From the NCBI GenBank assembly GCA_017445015.1, contig JAFSVL010000048.1, positions 19,641 through 83,640 on the forward strand: 64,000 nt of DNA, written 5' to 3'. Every line of letters starts with the position of its first letter. Within the stretch, counting starts at the first letter, position 1. Both the position numbers and the translations under genes were made by a program. The DNA comes from Bacteroidales bacterium. Its GTDB lineage: Bacteria; Bacteroidota; Bacteroidia; Bacteroidales; UBA932. Positions 1 through 8,727 of this stretch are shown here, piece after piece. The notes beneath the pieces are model-generated. The model did no database searches and was not told the DNA's origin. It was given only the letters and a program-made list of their open reading frames with translations.

Positions 1-1253
1 TGAGCCCATCCGGTCAGGCCCGGACGCACCATGTGCCGCACCAGATATGCGTCCACCAGTTTGGAATAGGTCTCAGTATGGAGAATCATGTGCGGACGCG
101 GACCGATGAGGGACATATCCCCCTTGAAGACATTGATCATCTGAGGCAGTTCGTCCAGGCTGGTCCGGCGCAGAAAGTTTCCGAAGCGCGTTTTGCGGGG
201 ATCGTCCTTCGTTGCCTGGAGCGTATCTGCGGCTGCGTTCACCCGCATGGACCGGAACTTGAGCATGGTGAAGGGCTTGGCCTTGTAGCCCGTACGCATT
301 TGACGGAAAAGGATGGGGCCCGGCGAGGACAATGTGGTCCCGACCGCCACGAACAGCCAGATGAAGGGATATAAGGTAATCAGGAAAAGACCGGAAAAGA
401 AAAGGTCGAAAATACGCTTGAGGAAATGGTTCACCGGCGCGGCCAGGGGTTCTTCGCGCAGACGGGCGACAATGACGGGCCCGAGGTCCGAGAAATGCAG
501 CTTCCGCTTTACATATCCGTCCATACTGGGCAGGTAATAAAAGGTAACGAAGCGGTTCTCGCATTCCCGGATCAGGGCGTTTACCCATTCAGGGTGCAGG
601 GCGGGATTGACGCTGCAGTAAAGTTCATGCACCTTGTTGCCTTCCTCGATATAGGGGATGACCGCCGAGAGCGGCCCCAGATGTGCGGCCCCCTCGGGAA
701 GGAATTCGGGCGCGTCAGAGAAAAAGCCCAGGGGCCGATAGTCCAGAAAATCAACGCCGCGGCTGAGTTCCTGCCAGAGGGCGGAAGCGTTTTCGCCCTC
801 CCCCGCAATCAGGACATGCACCTTGTTCCGTCCGTGCGCCCGCGCCACGAGGATGATCCGGCGCATCAGCAGGTGCCAGAGCGAGATACAGATGGTTACC
901 GCAATTCCCTGCTGGAGATAAAACTTTCCTGCAAAAGAGAAAAACATCATTTGCACCGTCAGGGCGAAAATCACCAAAGTGGAGAGGCACTGCAGGAACG
1001 CCCGCGACACCACGTCCCGCCGGTGCACGCCGCGGCCGTAAAGACGTATGGGGAAAATGACGATGGAAAAGAGGAAAGACACCACCAGGAAATACAGGGT
1101 ACGCGGCCGGATGAGCACCAGGTCGGCACTGTCGTCAAAGCGGAAAAAACTGCCCAGCCATTCAAAGACCAGCAGATGGATCAGCAGGTCCACCGCGGCC
1201 ACCGGCACGCTGTACAGCCAGAATTCCTTTGAACTGAAAGTCTTAGCGTTCAT
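1..1253 (-). CDS. Polyprenyl glycosylphosphotransferase (WcaJ/EpsE-type), 3' end cut by window
   Basis: Membrane enzyme that starts lipid-linked repeat-unit synthesis by moving a sugar-1-phosphate onto undecaprenyl phosphate. The reading frame opens with ATG at 1253 and has no stop before position 1, giving about 417 codons. The N-terminal half has several hydrophobic membrane segments and a Rossmann-like central part. The C-terminal third holds the bacterial sugar transferase signature: KRIFDLF membrane entry, a PGPILFRQ stretch, KFRSMR, SLDELPQ and SLIGPRPH, in the family order. It lies 9 nt after the WecG-like gene and is the last visible gene of the polysaccharide operon. The sugar specificity cannot be told from the sequence. 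Only the extreme C-terminus (about 50 residues) should be missing. Confidence 0.93.
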   Translation of the reverse strand, partial: MNAKTFSSKEFWLYSVPVAAVDLLIHLLVFEWLGSFFRFDDSADLVLIRPRTLYFLVVSFLFSIVIFPIRLYGRGVHRRDVVSRAFLQCLSTLVIFALTVQMMFFSFAGKFYLQQGIAVTICISLWHLLMRRIILVARAHGRNKVHVLIAGEGENASALWQELSRGVDFLDYRPLGFFSDAPEFLPEGAAHLGPLSAVIPYIEEGNKVHELYCSVNPALHPEWVNALIRECENRFVTFYYLPSMDGYVKRKLHFSDLGPVIVARLREEPLAAPVNHFLKRIFDLFFSGLFLITLYPFIWLFVAVGTTLSSPGPILFRQMRTGYKAKPFTMLKFRSMRVNAAADTLQATKDDPRKTRFGNFLRRTSLDELPQMINVFKGDMSLIGPRPHMILHTETYSKLVDAYLVRHMVRPGLTGWA

Positions 1254-1262
1254 GTCTTAGCG

Positions 1263-2009
1263 TTATCGGCGCAAAGATAGCAACTTTTTCCTTTCCTGCC
1301 GAATCAGACTCGGGAGGATGCGGATGAATCCCCAATAGCGCGGGATATTCTTGGAGGGTTCCTCGAAGGCGCGATGCAGCCATTCCAGGCGGAGGCGGCG
1401 CATCCAGAGCGGCGCACGGCGCACCTTCCCCACCCCCGAATAAAAGTTGAATACCGCCCCGACACCGAAGAGTACCCCGCGCTCGAGCAGAGGCAGCAGC
1501 CGGCTCATGAACAGTTCCTGTTTGGGCGCACCCAGCGATACCCAGACAATATCGGGACGGTCGGCATTAATCATATCGGCGATGCCCCTATAGTCAAATT
1601 CCCCCACCTTGCAGTACGGCAGCGGTTCGAAGCGCATCCCTTCCAGCGCCGGAATTTCCTCCGTGAGACGCTGCCGCAAACCGGCGATAATCTCCGGCGA
1701 ATTCCCCAAAAAGAAATGACGATATTTCCCACAGCGGATGTACTTGCTGAAAATATCGGCACAAATGTAGGACTGCAGGGGCCTGTGATGAATGCGGGAG
1801 AGGAACAGCGCCACCACCGAGCCGTCACAATTATTGAGCAGGGATGAGCGGAAAACCTGGAGGAACGCCGGATCCGTGTTCGCAACGGTAATATTGTTGG
1901 ATTCCGCAGCGCAGACATAGCCCTTCCCGCCGCCGCGCACCGTCTGTTCCACCACGACATCGAAGCGGTCCTGGTCAAACTCCATGGGGATATTGAAGAA
2001 CTCCTCCAT
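1263..2009 (-). CDS. WecG/TagA/CpsF family glycosyltransferase
   Basis: 248 residues, the normal size for the WecG/TagA/CpsF family (GT26), which adds an N-acetylmannosamine-type or glucose sugar to a lipid-linked acceptor at the inner face of the membrane. Family landmarks are the N-terminal NNITVANTDPAF-like segment, the central PDIVWVSLGAPKQELFM motif and the GVGAVFNFYSG motif followed by RRAPLWMRRLRLEWLHRA. The start ATG overlaps the stop of the upstream glycosyltransferase by 1 nt (TGATG), so the two are translationally coupled. It probably adds the second or a late sugar of the repeat unit; the donor is not predictable here. Confidence 0.92.
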   Translation of the reverse strand: MEEFFNIPMEFDQDRFDVVVEQTVRGGGKGYVCAAESNNITVANTDPAFLQVFRSSLLNNCDGSVVALFLSRIHHRPLQSYICADIFSKYIRCGKYRHFFLGNSPEIIAGLRQRLTEEIPALEGMRFEPLPYCKVGEFDYRGIADMINADRPDIVWVSLGAPKQELFMSRLLPLLERGVLFGVGAVFNFYSGVGKVRRAPLWMRRLRLEWLHRAFEEPSKNIPRYWGFIRILPSLIRQERKKLLSLRR

Positions 2010-3085
2010 CAGAGCAGGCGGAAAATTTGCGCCGCTATGGAGTCCCAGTCATAGGCGGACATATCATAATCCTTTTTCGGGCACCCCTGCGCAAAAAGCG
2101 CTTCAAGGGACGAGGCAAGGGCGTCCGTATTTCCCAACGGGAAATAGCACGCGGCCGGCAGCCCGACTTCCAGATTCGCGGGAATGTCGCTGACGATGAC
2201 CGGTAAGCGGTAACTCATGGCTTCGAGCAGCGCAATGGGCAGGCCTTCGTGCGATGACGGAAGGACGAAGCAGGAGGCTCCCGTCAACAGCGAATGCAGT
2301 TTCCTGCCGCGCACCAGGCCGGTCATCACCACCCCCGCTTCAGCAGCCAGGGCATGCAGCCTGCGCGAATACGCATCTTCGAAATCCGCGGCACCGGCAA
2401 TGACGAGCTTCGTCCCTTCAGGCAATTTCGCTTTGGAAAAGGCCTCGATAAGTTCGTGAAGGCGCTTCTCCGGGACCAGACGGCTCATCCCGAAGACATA
2501 GCGCCCCGCTTCGATACCCAGCCTGGCAAACCACTGCGCTTCCTCGCAGAAATCAGGTGTTGAAACCCCGTTATGGATCAGATGCACCCGTTCCGTGCGG
2601 CCGCAACGACGCCGGATGAGTTCCCTGATGACCTCGGAGATGACAATCACGTCGTCCGCATAGCGGCAGCCCATCCTTTCCCCGAGCCGGAGCATGGTCC
2701 TCGCCAGGAATCCCCATTTGTCACGGTCGTAATCAGGCCCGTGATGCACAAAAATTACACGGAGTCCCAGCATTTTGGCATAGGGGGCAAGCAGGGCCGG
2801 ACCTACGGCGTTCAGATAGAGCACGTCAGCCTTCACTGCTGCCGCATAACGGATGGCCCGGAAGGTATGGACAATGGCCTCGAAAGCCTTCCTGCGCGGA
2901 GCCGGGATATCCTGGATGGCAACGCCCTTCCACTCCGTCAGAGTGTCTTCGGCATAAAAGGAACGCCGCACCACAGTCACGTCCGCTCCCAGGGCCGCAA
3001 GGCGCGGGCAAAGCTCTTCACAGTGCTTTTCCACGCCCCCCTGGATACGGGGGATGCCACGGGTACCGGTTACGACGACCTTCAT
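2009..3085 (-). CDS. GT4 family glycosyltransferase
   Basis: 358-residue GT-B fold glycosyltransferase, probably cytoplasmic and acting on the growing polysaccharide repeat unit. The N-terminus MKVVVTGTRGIPRIQGGVE carries the glycine-rich acceptor loop. The C-terminal nucleotide-sugar domain shows FGMSRLVPEKRLHELIEAF, then LPSSHEGLPIALLEAMSYRLPVI with the E-x7-E pair typical of GT4 retaining enzymes. The opening resembles the rhamnosyltransferase-like subgroup of GT4, but this does not fix the donor. It overlaps the radical SAM gene upstream by 4 nt. Confidence 0.9.
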   Translation of the reverse strand: MKVVVTGTRGIPRIQGGVEKHCEELCPRLAALGADVTVVRRSFYAEDTLTEWKGVAIQDIPAPRRKAFEAIVHTFRAIRYAAAVKADVLYLNAVGPALLAPYAKMLGLRVIFVHHGPDYDRDKWGFLARTMLRLGERMGCRYADDVIVISEVIRELIRRRCGRTERVHLIHNGVSTPDFCEEAQWFARLGIEAGRYVFGMSRLVPEKRLHELIEAFSKAKLPEGTKLVIAGAADFEDAYSRRLHALAAEAGVVMTGLVRGRKLHSLLTGASCFVLPSSHEGLPIALLEAMSYRLPVIVSDIPANLEVGLPAACYFPLGNTDALASSLEALFAQGCPKKDYDMSAYDWDSIAAQIFRLL

Positions 3086-4179
3086 TTCAGTCCGTCTTTT
3101 GCCACCGCATGCAGATCGCAGGTGGACAGGGCATCCAGTTGTTCCTTGCTGACTTTCCCGTCCCGGAAATCGCGCACAATCTTCAGTTCGTACATCGAAT
3201 ACTTTTTCCGCTTGAAAAAGCGCAGGAATTTATGCCGGAACACCCACCATAACGGGACTGAAATGTACTTGTGCATCGCAGGGCTCACGGAACCGATCAT
3301 CCAGCACCGGCGGTCGCAGCAGCGCACCTTCGCGCGCACTTTCTCCGCATCGCCGCTGTTCCAGAGTTCGTCCCAGGACTGCGTATTGAGGTTTCCCATC
3401 ACCTCCTTGTCGCGGGTGCCGTTGCAGGGCATCACATCGCCATAGGGATCGATGAAGAAGGTGTCGAAACTCATATCGCAGGGAAGAAGGCGTTCCTGCC
3501 CGTAGATATAATTGATCAGCCCGTGATTGAAATAGGCCCGGAACCACTTCTTCGGGCTATTGGATTTGAGAAGTTCGTTGATAAGGGCTTCGAAATGGCC
3601 GGCCACCATCGCCCGGTCGCGGATGATGTTCTTCGATTCGACGAAATAAAAACTGTTGTGGAGGCTCGCGGTGGCGAATTCCATCCCCATCTCATTGGAG
3701 AGCAGGTAGAGCGGGACCAGGTCAGGCGCATTGCGGTCCTGCACCGTCATCCCGAAACCTACGTCCTTCATCCCCATCTCCACGAGTTTGCGCAGGGTGG
3801 TATAGCCCCGGTTGAACCCGTCCTGAAGCCCGCGGATCTCATTATTCGTCTGTTCCAGGCCCTCAATGGAAATACGGATGCCGATTTGCGGGAATTCCCT
3901 GCAGAGGTCGATGATGCGGTCCGTAAAAAAGCCGTTGGTGCTGATGACGATACGGTCCGAGTGCCTGTAGAGTTCCCGCACGATGTCCTTCAGGTCTTCA
4001 CGGATGAACGGTTCTCCGCCGGTGATGTTGGTAAAGTACATCTTCGGGAGTTTTTTCAGCGTTTCCACACTGATTTCCTCTTCCGGCCGGGAAGGAGCCT
4101 TATAACGGTTGCACATCGTGCACCGCGCATTGCAGCGGTAGGTTACGATGACGGTTCCGTTGAGTTTTCTCTTTGACAT
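3082..4179 (-). CDS. Radical SAM protein with SPASM-like C-terminal cluster domain
   Basis: 365 residues. The radical SAM motif CNARCTMC places Cys16, Cys20 and Cys23 on the [4Fe-4S] cluster that cleaves S-adenosylmethionine. It is followed by the NITGGEPFIREDL stretch (GGE SAM-contact motif). The C-terminal part has LPCDMSF, DVMPCNGT, and a cluster of Cys residues near VRCCDRRCW, as in SPASM or twitch auxiliary-cluster domains. Such enzymes modify sugars, peptides or cofactors. Its place between an ATP-grasp gene and glycosyltransferases suggests modification of the polysaccharide or its substituent, but the substrate is unknown. It overlaps its downstream neighbour by 4 nt. Confidence 0.9.
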   Translation of the reverse strand: MSKRKLNGTVIVTYRCNARCTMCNRYKAPSRPEEEISVETLKKLPKMYFTNITGGEPFIREDLKDIVRELYRHSDRIVISTNGFFTDRIIDLCREFPQIGIRISIEGLEQTNNEIRGLQDGFNRGYTTLRKLVEMGMKDVGFGMTVQDRNAPDLVPLYLLSNEMGMEFATASLHNSFYFVESKNIIRDRAMVAGHFEALINELLKSNSPKKWFRAYFNHGLINYIYGQERLLPCDMSFDTFFIDPYGDVMPCNGTRDKEVMGNLNTQSWDELWNSGDAEKVRAKVRCCDRRCWMIGSVSPAMHKYISVPLWWVFRHKFLRFFKRKKYSMYELKIVRDFRDGKVSKEQLDALSTCDLHAVAKDGLK

Positions 4180-4195
4180 CTAAGCAGTGTATCCA

Positions 4196-5110
4196 TTATA
4201 AAACGTAGTCAGAGGGCAAAGATAATAAATTTCCCAGTTCCAGGTCCTGTCCGTAGGTCCCGAAAGGCTGCATCCCGCCCCAGTCGTAAAAGGTAAATTC
4301 CCCGAAATAGGGTTTCCCGCCGATTTCAAAGAAATCCACACGCACAAAGGGAAGTCCCGCGCTGAGCATGGCCGCCAGTTCCTTCATCAGGTCGAAACTC
4401 CGGGGTTTTTCGAATTCCGGTTCCATGCGCCGGAATCCATGGTCTATGGCTACCGGATTGAAGTCCATGTCGTAGAAGTTCTCAAAGACGTCGTCGTTTT
4501 TGACGGTGATGTACATATAGCGGGGCACGCCGCCGAAGCACCAGAATTTATAATCCAGCAGGACGCCTTCGTGTCCGTCATCCATGAATTGATCCGCAAG
4601 CACCCTGGGGGGAATGTCCTTGTACACCCACTCGCGCAAGGGGGGATAGTAGTTTCGCCGGAGTTTCCGTCCGATCTGCCTGACGGCTCCGGCCTTGTCA
4701 AAGGCCGCCCTGTCCTTGCAAACGAAGACTCCCCCGCTGTCGTGCGTACATTTGAGCACGAAACGCCCGGGAAGGGCGTCGAAATCAATGTCCCCGGCGC
4801 TGTCCCAGACGCCCAGGCACGGAACGACATATTCGGCACCGATGCGCTCCGACACAAACGCCTTCACCGCATATTTGTCGGCCAGTTTAGGCAGCAATGG
4901 ATTATGGTAATGCAACTTCATCCAGTTCAACTTCTCGTTGAATGTGCGGGGCTGCCCAAGATTCAGGCGATAGCCGCCATTCAGGGTAAAATAGATGCGA
5001 AGATAAGATTCGCTGTCCTCCGAAAAGAAACGGCAACCCTTACTAAACGCACGTACGGCGACCAGACGGGGATGACCGAGGGCCTTATGCATACGTTGCA
5101 AGATTTTCAT
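4196..5110 (-). CDS. TupA-like ATP-grasp protein
   Basis: 304 residues resembling the TupA-like ATP-grasp family named after the teichuronopeptide biosynthesis protein. Landmarks are the N-terminal RTFNEKLNWMKLHYHNPLLPKLADKYAVK segment, the FVLKCTHDSGGVFVCKD nucleotide-binding lysine/glycine region (about residues 128-144), YKFWCFGG, and the metal-binding PFVRVDFFEIGGKPYFGEFTFYDWGG stretch near the C-terminus. ATP-grasp ligases join a carboxylate to an amine through an acyl phosphate, so one hypothesis is amidation of a uronic acid or addition of an amino acid to the polysaccharide. It overlaps the upstream glycosyltransferase by 4 nt. The family call is firm; the reaction is inferred. Confidence 0.87.
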   Translation of the reverse strand: MKILQRMHKALGHPRLVAVRAFSKGCRFFSEDSESYLRIYFTLNGGYRLNLGQPRTFNEKLNWMKLHYHNPLLPKLADKYAVKAFVSERIGAEYVVPCLGVWDSAGDIDFDALPGRFVLKCTHDSGGVFVCKDRAAFDKAGAVRQIGRKLRRNYYPPLREWVYKDIPPRVLADQFMDDGHEGVLLDYKFWCFGGVPRYMYITVKNDDVFENFYDMDFNPVAIDHGFRRMEPEFEKPRSFDLMKELAAMLSAGLPFVRVDFFEIGGKPYFGEFTFYDWGGMQPFGTYGQDLELGNLLSLPSDYVL

Positions 5111-6051
5111 ATCGATTCGTATAACTGTTTCAGTTTTAACGCAACATCCGACAAGGAATACCCTTTCCGGAGAAATAGATCCCGACCCTCAAAGGGGGCT
5201 GTTGAAAGGAGGACTTTCCGGGCCGCAACAGCAAGCGCATCAGCGGAAAACTCCCCTACTATGACACAGCCTGGAATGTCACCTATCATTTCCCTCACAT
5301 TTCCTACGTCGGTAGAAGCCACCGGAACATTACAGCACATGCATTCCTTCACGGAATTCGGGGAGCCCTCGAAGTCACTGCTGACAAGATGCAGGTTACA
5401 GGCATTCATGTAAGCGGGAATCTGCTCTCGCGCAGTGTTGTAGAGTTCCAGCGCCCGAATATGGGGAAAATCCTTACGCAGCAATTCCAGAGCAGCGTCA
5501 AAACGGTCCTTGCGTTTCTGCGTCCTTCCCCACTTATTGGAATCCATATATAAGACATACACCGCTTCCTGGTCCAGACCAAGCTGTTCACGGCAAATCA
5601 TCCTGTCCATCGGATGGAAAAAATCCGCATTGCATCCGTTGGGAAGATAAACGGTTCTGCTCCGCTTCAGGTAAGGAGAGGTATTTTTGATGATAATACG
5701 GTTGAAGCAGGTATGGATCAGGCCGAAACAGTTGATTTTCCATTCCCGGGCCGGGTCGTTCTGGTAGGAAACCACACACTTTTTGAAAAACGGCCACAGC
5801 GTACAGATGCAAAGAAGGGCCGAAAGGACATGGTGGCAGTGAACCACATCGTAGCGCCCACGCAGTATCCTCCACCAGATGACGGGGATATAAGTCAGAT
5901 ACATCCAGGTGCCCCGCCCTTTACGGTCGCAGTACAAAACATCACATTCTATACCTTTCCTTTGCAGCGATTCGACTTGTTCCTTGACAAAGATGCCAAA
6001 AATAGGATAGTCCGGCGTCGGATAATTTGTAGTGATATGAAGGACTCTCAT
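5107..6051 (-). CDS. GT4 family glycosyltransferase
   Basis: 314-residue GT-B glycosyltransferase. The N-terminus reads MRVLHITTNYPTPDYPIFGIFVKEQ, a classic acceptor-domain opening. The C-terminal domain contains HLVSSDFEGSPNSVKECMCCNVPVASTDVGN, the GT4 donor-site block, with the second Glu of the usual E-x7-E in KE. At 314 residues it is shorter than the typical 350-400. It is preceded by the ATPase gene, whose stop lies 21 nt upstream, and overlaps the ATP-grasp gene by 4 nt. Expected to be cytoplasmic and to add one sugar of the repeat unit. Confidence 0.88.
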   Translation of the reverse strand: MRVLHITTNYPTPDYPIFGIFVKEQVESLQRKGIECDVLYCDRKGRGTWMYLTYIPVIWWRILRGRYDVVHCHHVLSALLCICTLWPFFKKCVVSYQNDPAREWKINCFGLIHTCFNRIIIKNTSPYLKRSRTVYLPNGCNADFFHPMDRMICREQLGLDQEAVYVLYMDSNKWGRTQKRKDRFDAALELLRKDFPHIRALELYNTAREQIPAYMNACNLHLVSSDFEGSPNSVKECMCCNVPVASTDVGNVREMIGDIPGCVIVGEFSADALAVAARKVLLSTAPFEGRDLFLRKGYSLSDVALKLKQLYESI

Positions 6052-6072
6052 AAAAAATAGAAGTGCAACGAC

Positions 6073-7497
6073 TTACGATTGAAACAGGTCGTCCATAGTC
6101 AATTTAACCGGCACATCGGCGGCATTGGCATTGTCCGTGAGGCCAAAAGTCGTAATCATCGACAATACAATCCGTTTCCCGACACCGGTCTCGCGCTTGA
6201 ATACAGCTTTTCGGTATTCCATCCTGGACAATTCTTCAGATGACAGCGAATAGGGCGACTTGCTGTATTTCATCTCGAACAGGTTAATGGTATCGTCGTT
6301 ACGGTCTATGAGAAGGTTTATCTGTACTCCCGGTTCTTTCGACCCTTTTGGGGACTTCCAGTTCCAGGAATGGGCCGTACTAATGACAATGGCAAGACCC
6401 ATTGCCTTTTTAATTTGCTCAATGTGCTGCAGGCACACCCGCTCAAAGGCCAGGCCGACCCACGCATCATAAACGCCTGTATCCAGACTGGATGTCCAAA
6501 AGTGGGTTTCACCGCGCGTGTTTTCACCGATGAACTTGAACCAGAAGAGCGTGTAATTGTCCATGAGTTGGTACATGCTCCCTTTTTTCATGTTGCCTAT
6601 CATCGTGTACTTGCGGATGAAACCGCATTGCTCCAGTTCCTTCAGGGCCTTGGAGAATGTCGCGTTGTCACTCAGGGACGTTGCGCTCAGAATTTCTTCC
6701 CGCAGCAGGCCGCATCTTCTGGCAGAGAGCGCATTAACAATGGCAATGTGTGTTTTAGGGCGCCTGAAAAGGGAGGCGTAGAGAGCGTCATATTCGTGGA
6801 CCATTTCGCCGTCTTCTTCAAAGAACATGCGATCGATGTTCTGTGCAACGGAAAAACCGGGACGAAAGAAACTCCAATTGTATGGGATTCCGCCCATAAC
6901 CATATAGGCCTCCAGAATCTGCCGGCGTGTAAAATCAAGTTTGTTTTTCTTGCTGTACTCTTCACATTCATGGAGTGAGAATGGCCGAAGTTGAATTTGC
7001 CGGGTGACACGGTCGTGCAGGCCTCCGTAATTCATTACGATATTATCAATAATCCACGAGGTGGCGCTACCGCATACGATAAGTACAATGTCCTTCCTTG
7101 TTGTAGCCCATGCGTTCCAAAAGTGATCCAGCGCGCGAATGAAATGGGACTTGGGCGTATCCATCCACGGAAGTTCGTCGATGAACACCACTTTCTTCCC
7201 TTCCGGCAGACCTGCCAGAAGACGCTGGAGGAGACGGAATGCATCACCCCAGGTCTTTGGCTTGGGGCTTTTGGGCAGTCCGGCCGCATAGAGTGATTCC
7301 CGGAATTCAGTAAGCTGCTCGCTCATTGTCGCATCCAGGATTCCTGTATGCTGAAAGGCGAACTGATAATTGAAGGTTTCCCGCACCAAAAAGGTCTTAC
7401 CCACACGCCGTCGGCCATAGAGGGCAACAAATTCAGACTGTTTTGAACGTAGAAGCTCGCGAAGCAGTGCCTGTTCTTTTTCTCTTCCTATCAGCAT
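6073..7497 (-). CDS. AAA ATPase (ATPase_2) fused to a PD-(D/E)XK-like DUF234 domain
   Basis: 474 residues from ATG 7497; an in-frame TTG 24 nt upstream is less likely. The Walker A motif GRRRVGKT is at residues 28-35 and Walker B VVFIDELP near 103-110. A winged-helix region follows at roughly 250-330. The C-terminal domain has ExxC, then LIDRNDD and LFEMKYSK, which fit the D and ExK of a PD-(D/E)XK nuclease-like fold as in DUF234 proteins. This family is widespread in Bacteroidetes and archaea, is often found singly, and has no settled function. It is not a polysaccharide enzyme, yet it sits inside the EPS operon in the same orientation with its own -7 box, so it looks inserted. Confidence 0.85.
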   Translation of the reverse strand: MLIGREKEQALLRELLRSKQSEFVALYGRRRVGKTFLVRETFNYQFAFQHTGILDATMSEQLTEFRESLYAAGLPKSPKPKTWGDAFRLLQRLLAGLPEGKKVVFIDELPWMDTPKSHFIRALDHFWNAWATTRKDIVLIVCGSATSWIIDNIVMNYGGLHDRVTRQIQLRPFSLHECEEYSKKNKLDFTRRQILEAYMVMGGIPYNWSFFRPGFSVAQNIDRMFFEEDGEMVHEYDALYASLFRRPKTHIAIVNALSARRCGLLREEILSATSLSDNATFSKALKELEQCGFIRKYTMIGNMKKGSMYQLMDNYTLFWFKFIGENTRGETHFWTSSLDTGVYDAWVGLAFERVCLQHIEQIKKAMGLAIVISTAHSWNWKSPKGSKEPGVQINLLIDRNDDTINLFEMKYSKSPYSLSSEELSRMEYRKAVFKRETGVGKRIVLSMITTFGLTDNANAADVPVKLTMDDLFQS

Positions 7498-7518
7498 ATC
7501 ATTGTGTTGACTGTTGCG

Positions 7519-7526
7519 CAAAGATA
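7519..7526 (-). promoter_or_regulatory. Bacteroidetes-type -7 box upstream of the AAA ATPase gene
   Basis: The minus strand reads TATCTTTG, an exact fit to TAnnTTTG, 21 nt upstream of the ATG at 7497. No convincing TTTG -33 box stands at the usual 19-nt distance. It suggests the ATPase gene can be transcribed apart from the polysaccharide operon. Confidence 0.5.
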
Positions 7527-7612
7527 ATAATTCTTATTTAACAACGCGCTATAACCCGTGGAAATCTATTAAAAGAGGAACATTTCCACGAACAATATGA
7601 AGGGCCTTCATT

Positions 7613-8671
7613 CTATTCCGATTCGAAGCATTTTACAAAATCAGCAGGCACCGCACCTCGGTAAGTATAGGGTACATTCCTGAGCCGCAGGGATTGTTCC
7701 ATGGCTTCCGCTGTGGCTGCGGCGTCTTCACACGGGACAATAAAGCCGTTAATCCCCTCCGAGACAATCTTTGACATGGAGGAGATGCAATTTGATGCAA
7801 CGCAGGGCACCCCGAGGTATTGTGCCTCCACCAGCGCATTCGGCAAGCCTTCCCAGCGCGATGTCAGCACAAAGCAGTCGGCAAATTTCATATAGGGAAC
7901 AGGGTTGCGGCAATAACCCGTAAAAAAAACACAGTCCGACAGGGCGTTATCCCTGACACTTGCACGCAGCGACTGCACATAAGCATCATTGTCCGGGATG
8001 TCTCCGACAATGTGCAACGTGGCATCGGGATGGTGTCTTTTTACAGATAAGAACGCCTTGAGCAGGATATCCTGCCCTTTTTGAAAATCCACACGGGCAA
8101 CATTGACGAAGTGCGGCCCCGCACCGGAATAGGGATTCGATGAATCTTCGGCCTTCGCGCTGAGACCGGAATAGTCCGGGATATTATTCAGGGTCACTGC
8201 CCGCCCGGGCATGACCCCCAGATCAGCGATACACTCATCCCGCAGTTCATCCGTCTGGCAGATGACGGCTGAGGCCCTCCGGTACAGCCACCGCACCAAC
8301 ATCCGTCCGGCCGCATCTCCATCGCCCTTGTAACTCACATTCCCCCGAATCACCGTATGCCCGACTCCGGCAAGCATCGCAGCCAGTATCATACGGCCGT
8401 TCAGATAATGGAACGAGGAGAATACCACGTCCGGCTTCTCGCGCCGGAAGAGCCGCCAGATCCGGAAAATCCCTCCCTGCCAGATATGCCAGAGCCTGAT
8501 CAGGTGCAGCTTCGCCCCATCGGGGATAAGTTCACCCACTTTGTCAGCAGAAGGGCCGACAATGACATATTCCACCCGGAAGCGTTCAACAGGCAGGTAC
8601 GAGGCAATCCGCACGGACTGCCGCTCTGCCCCGCCGTTTCCGTTCGGTAATATGACCAGAACTTTTTTCAC
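7613..8671 (-). CDS. GT4 family glycosyltransferase
   Basis: 352-residue GT-B glycosyltransferase. The N-terminus MKKVLVILPNGNGGAERQSVRIASYL has the glycine-rich acceptor loop. The donor domain shows FVNVARVDFQKGQDILLKAF, a LHIVGD strand and CFVLTSRWEGLPNALVEAQYLGVPCVAS with the conserved EGLPNALVEA block. Probably adds a sugar to the lipid-linked repeat unit in the cytoplasm. It ends 92 bp before the ATPase gene's TTG alternative start, a gap holding only the ATPase promoter. No promoter of its own was seen. Confidence 0.92.
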   Translation of the reverse strand: MKKVLVILPNGNGGAERQSVRIASYLPVERFRVEYVIVGPSADKVGELIPDGAKLHLIRLWHIWQGGIFRIWRLFRREKPDVVFSSFHYLNGRMILAAMLAGVGHTVIRGNVSYKGDGDAAGRMLVRWLYRRASAVICQTDELRDECIADLGVMPGRAVTLNNIPDYSGLSAKAEDSSNPYSGAGPHFVNVARVDFQKGQDILLKAFLSVKRHHPDATLHIVGDIPDNDAYVQSLRASVRDNALSDCVFFTGYCRNPVPYMKFADCFVLTSRWEGLPNALVEAQYLGVPCVASNCISSMSKIVSEGINGFIVPCEDAAATAEAMEQSLRLRNVPYTYRGAVPADFVKCFESE

Positions 8672-8727
8672 GCTACTTTAACTTGCTAATTTAATTAAAA
8701 ATTCAGGAAGAAAAAAAGCACCCCATT

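Noticed and set aside
1243-1262. Short direct repeat TCTTAGCGTT near the phosphoglycosyltransferase start
   Set aside because: Only 10 bp repeated twice around the start codon; probably chance, with no further copies noticed.
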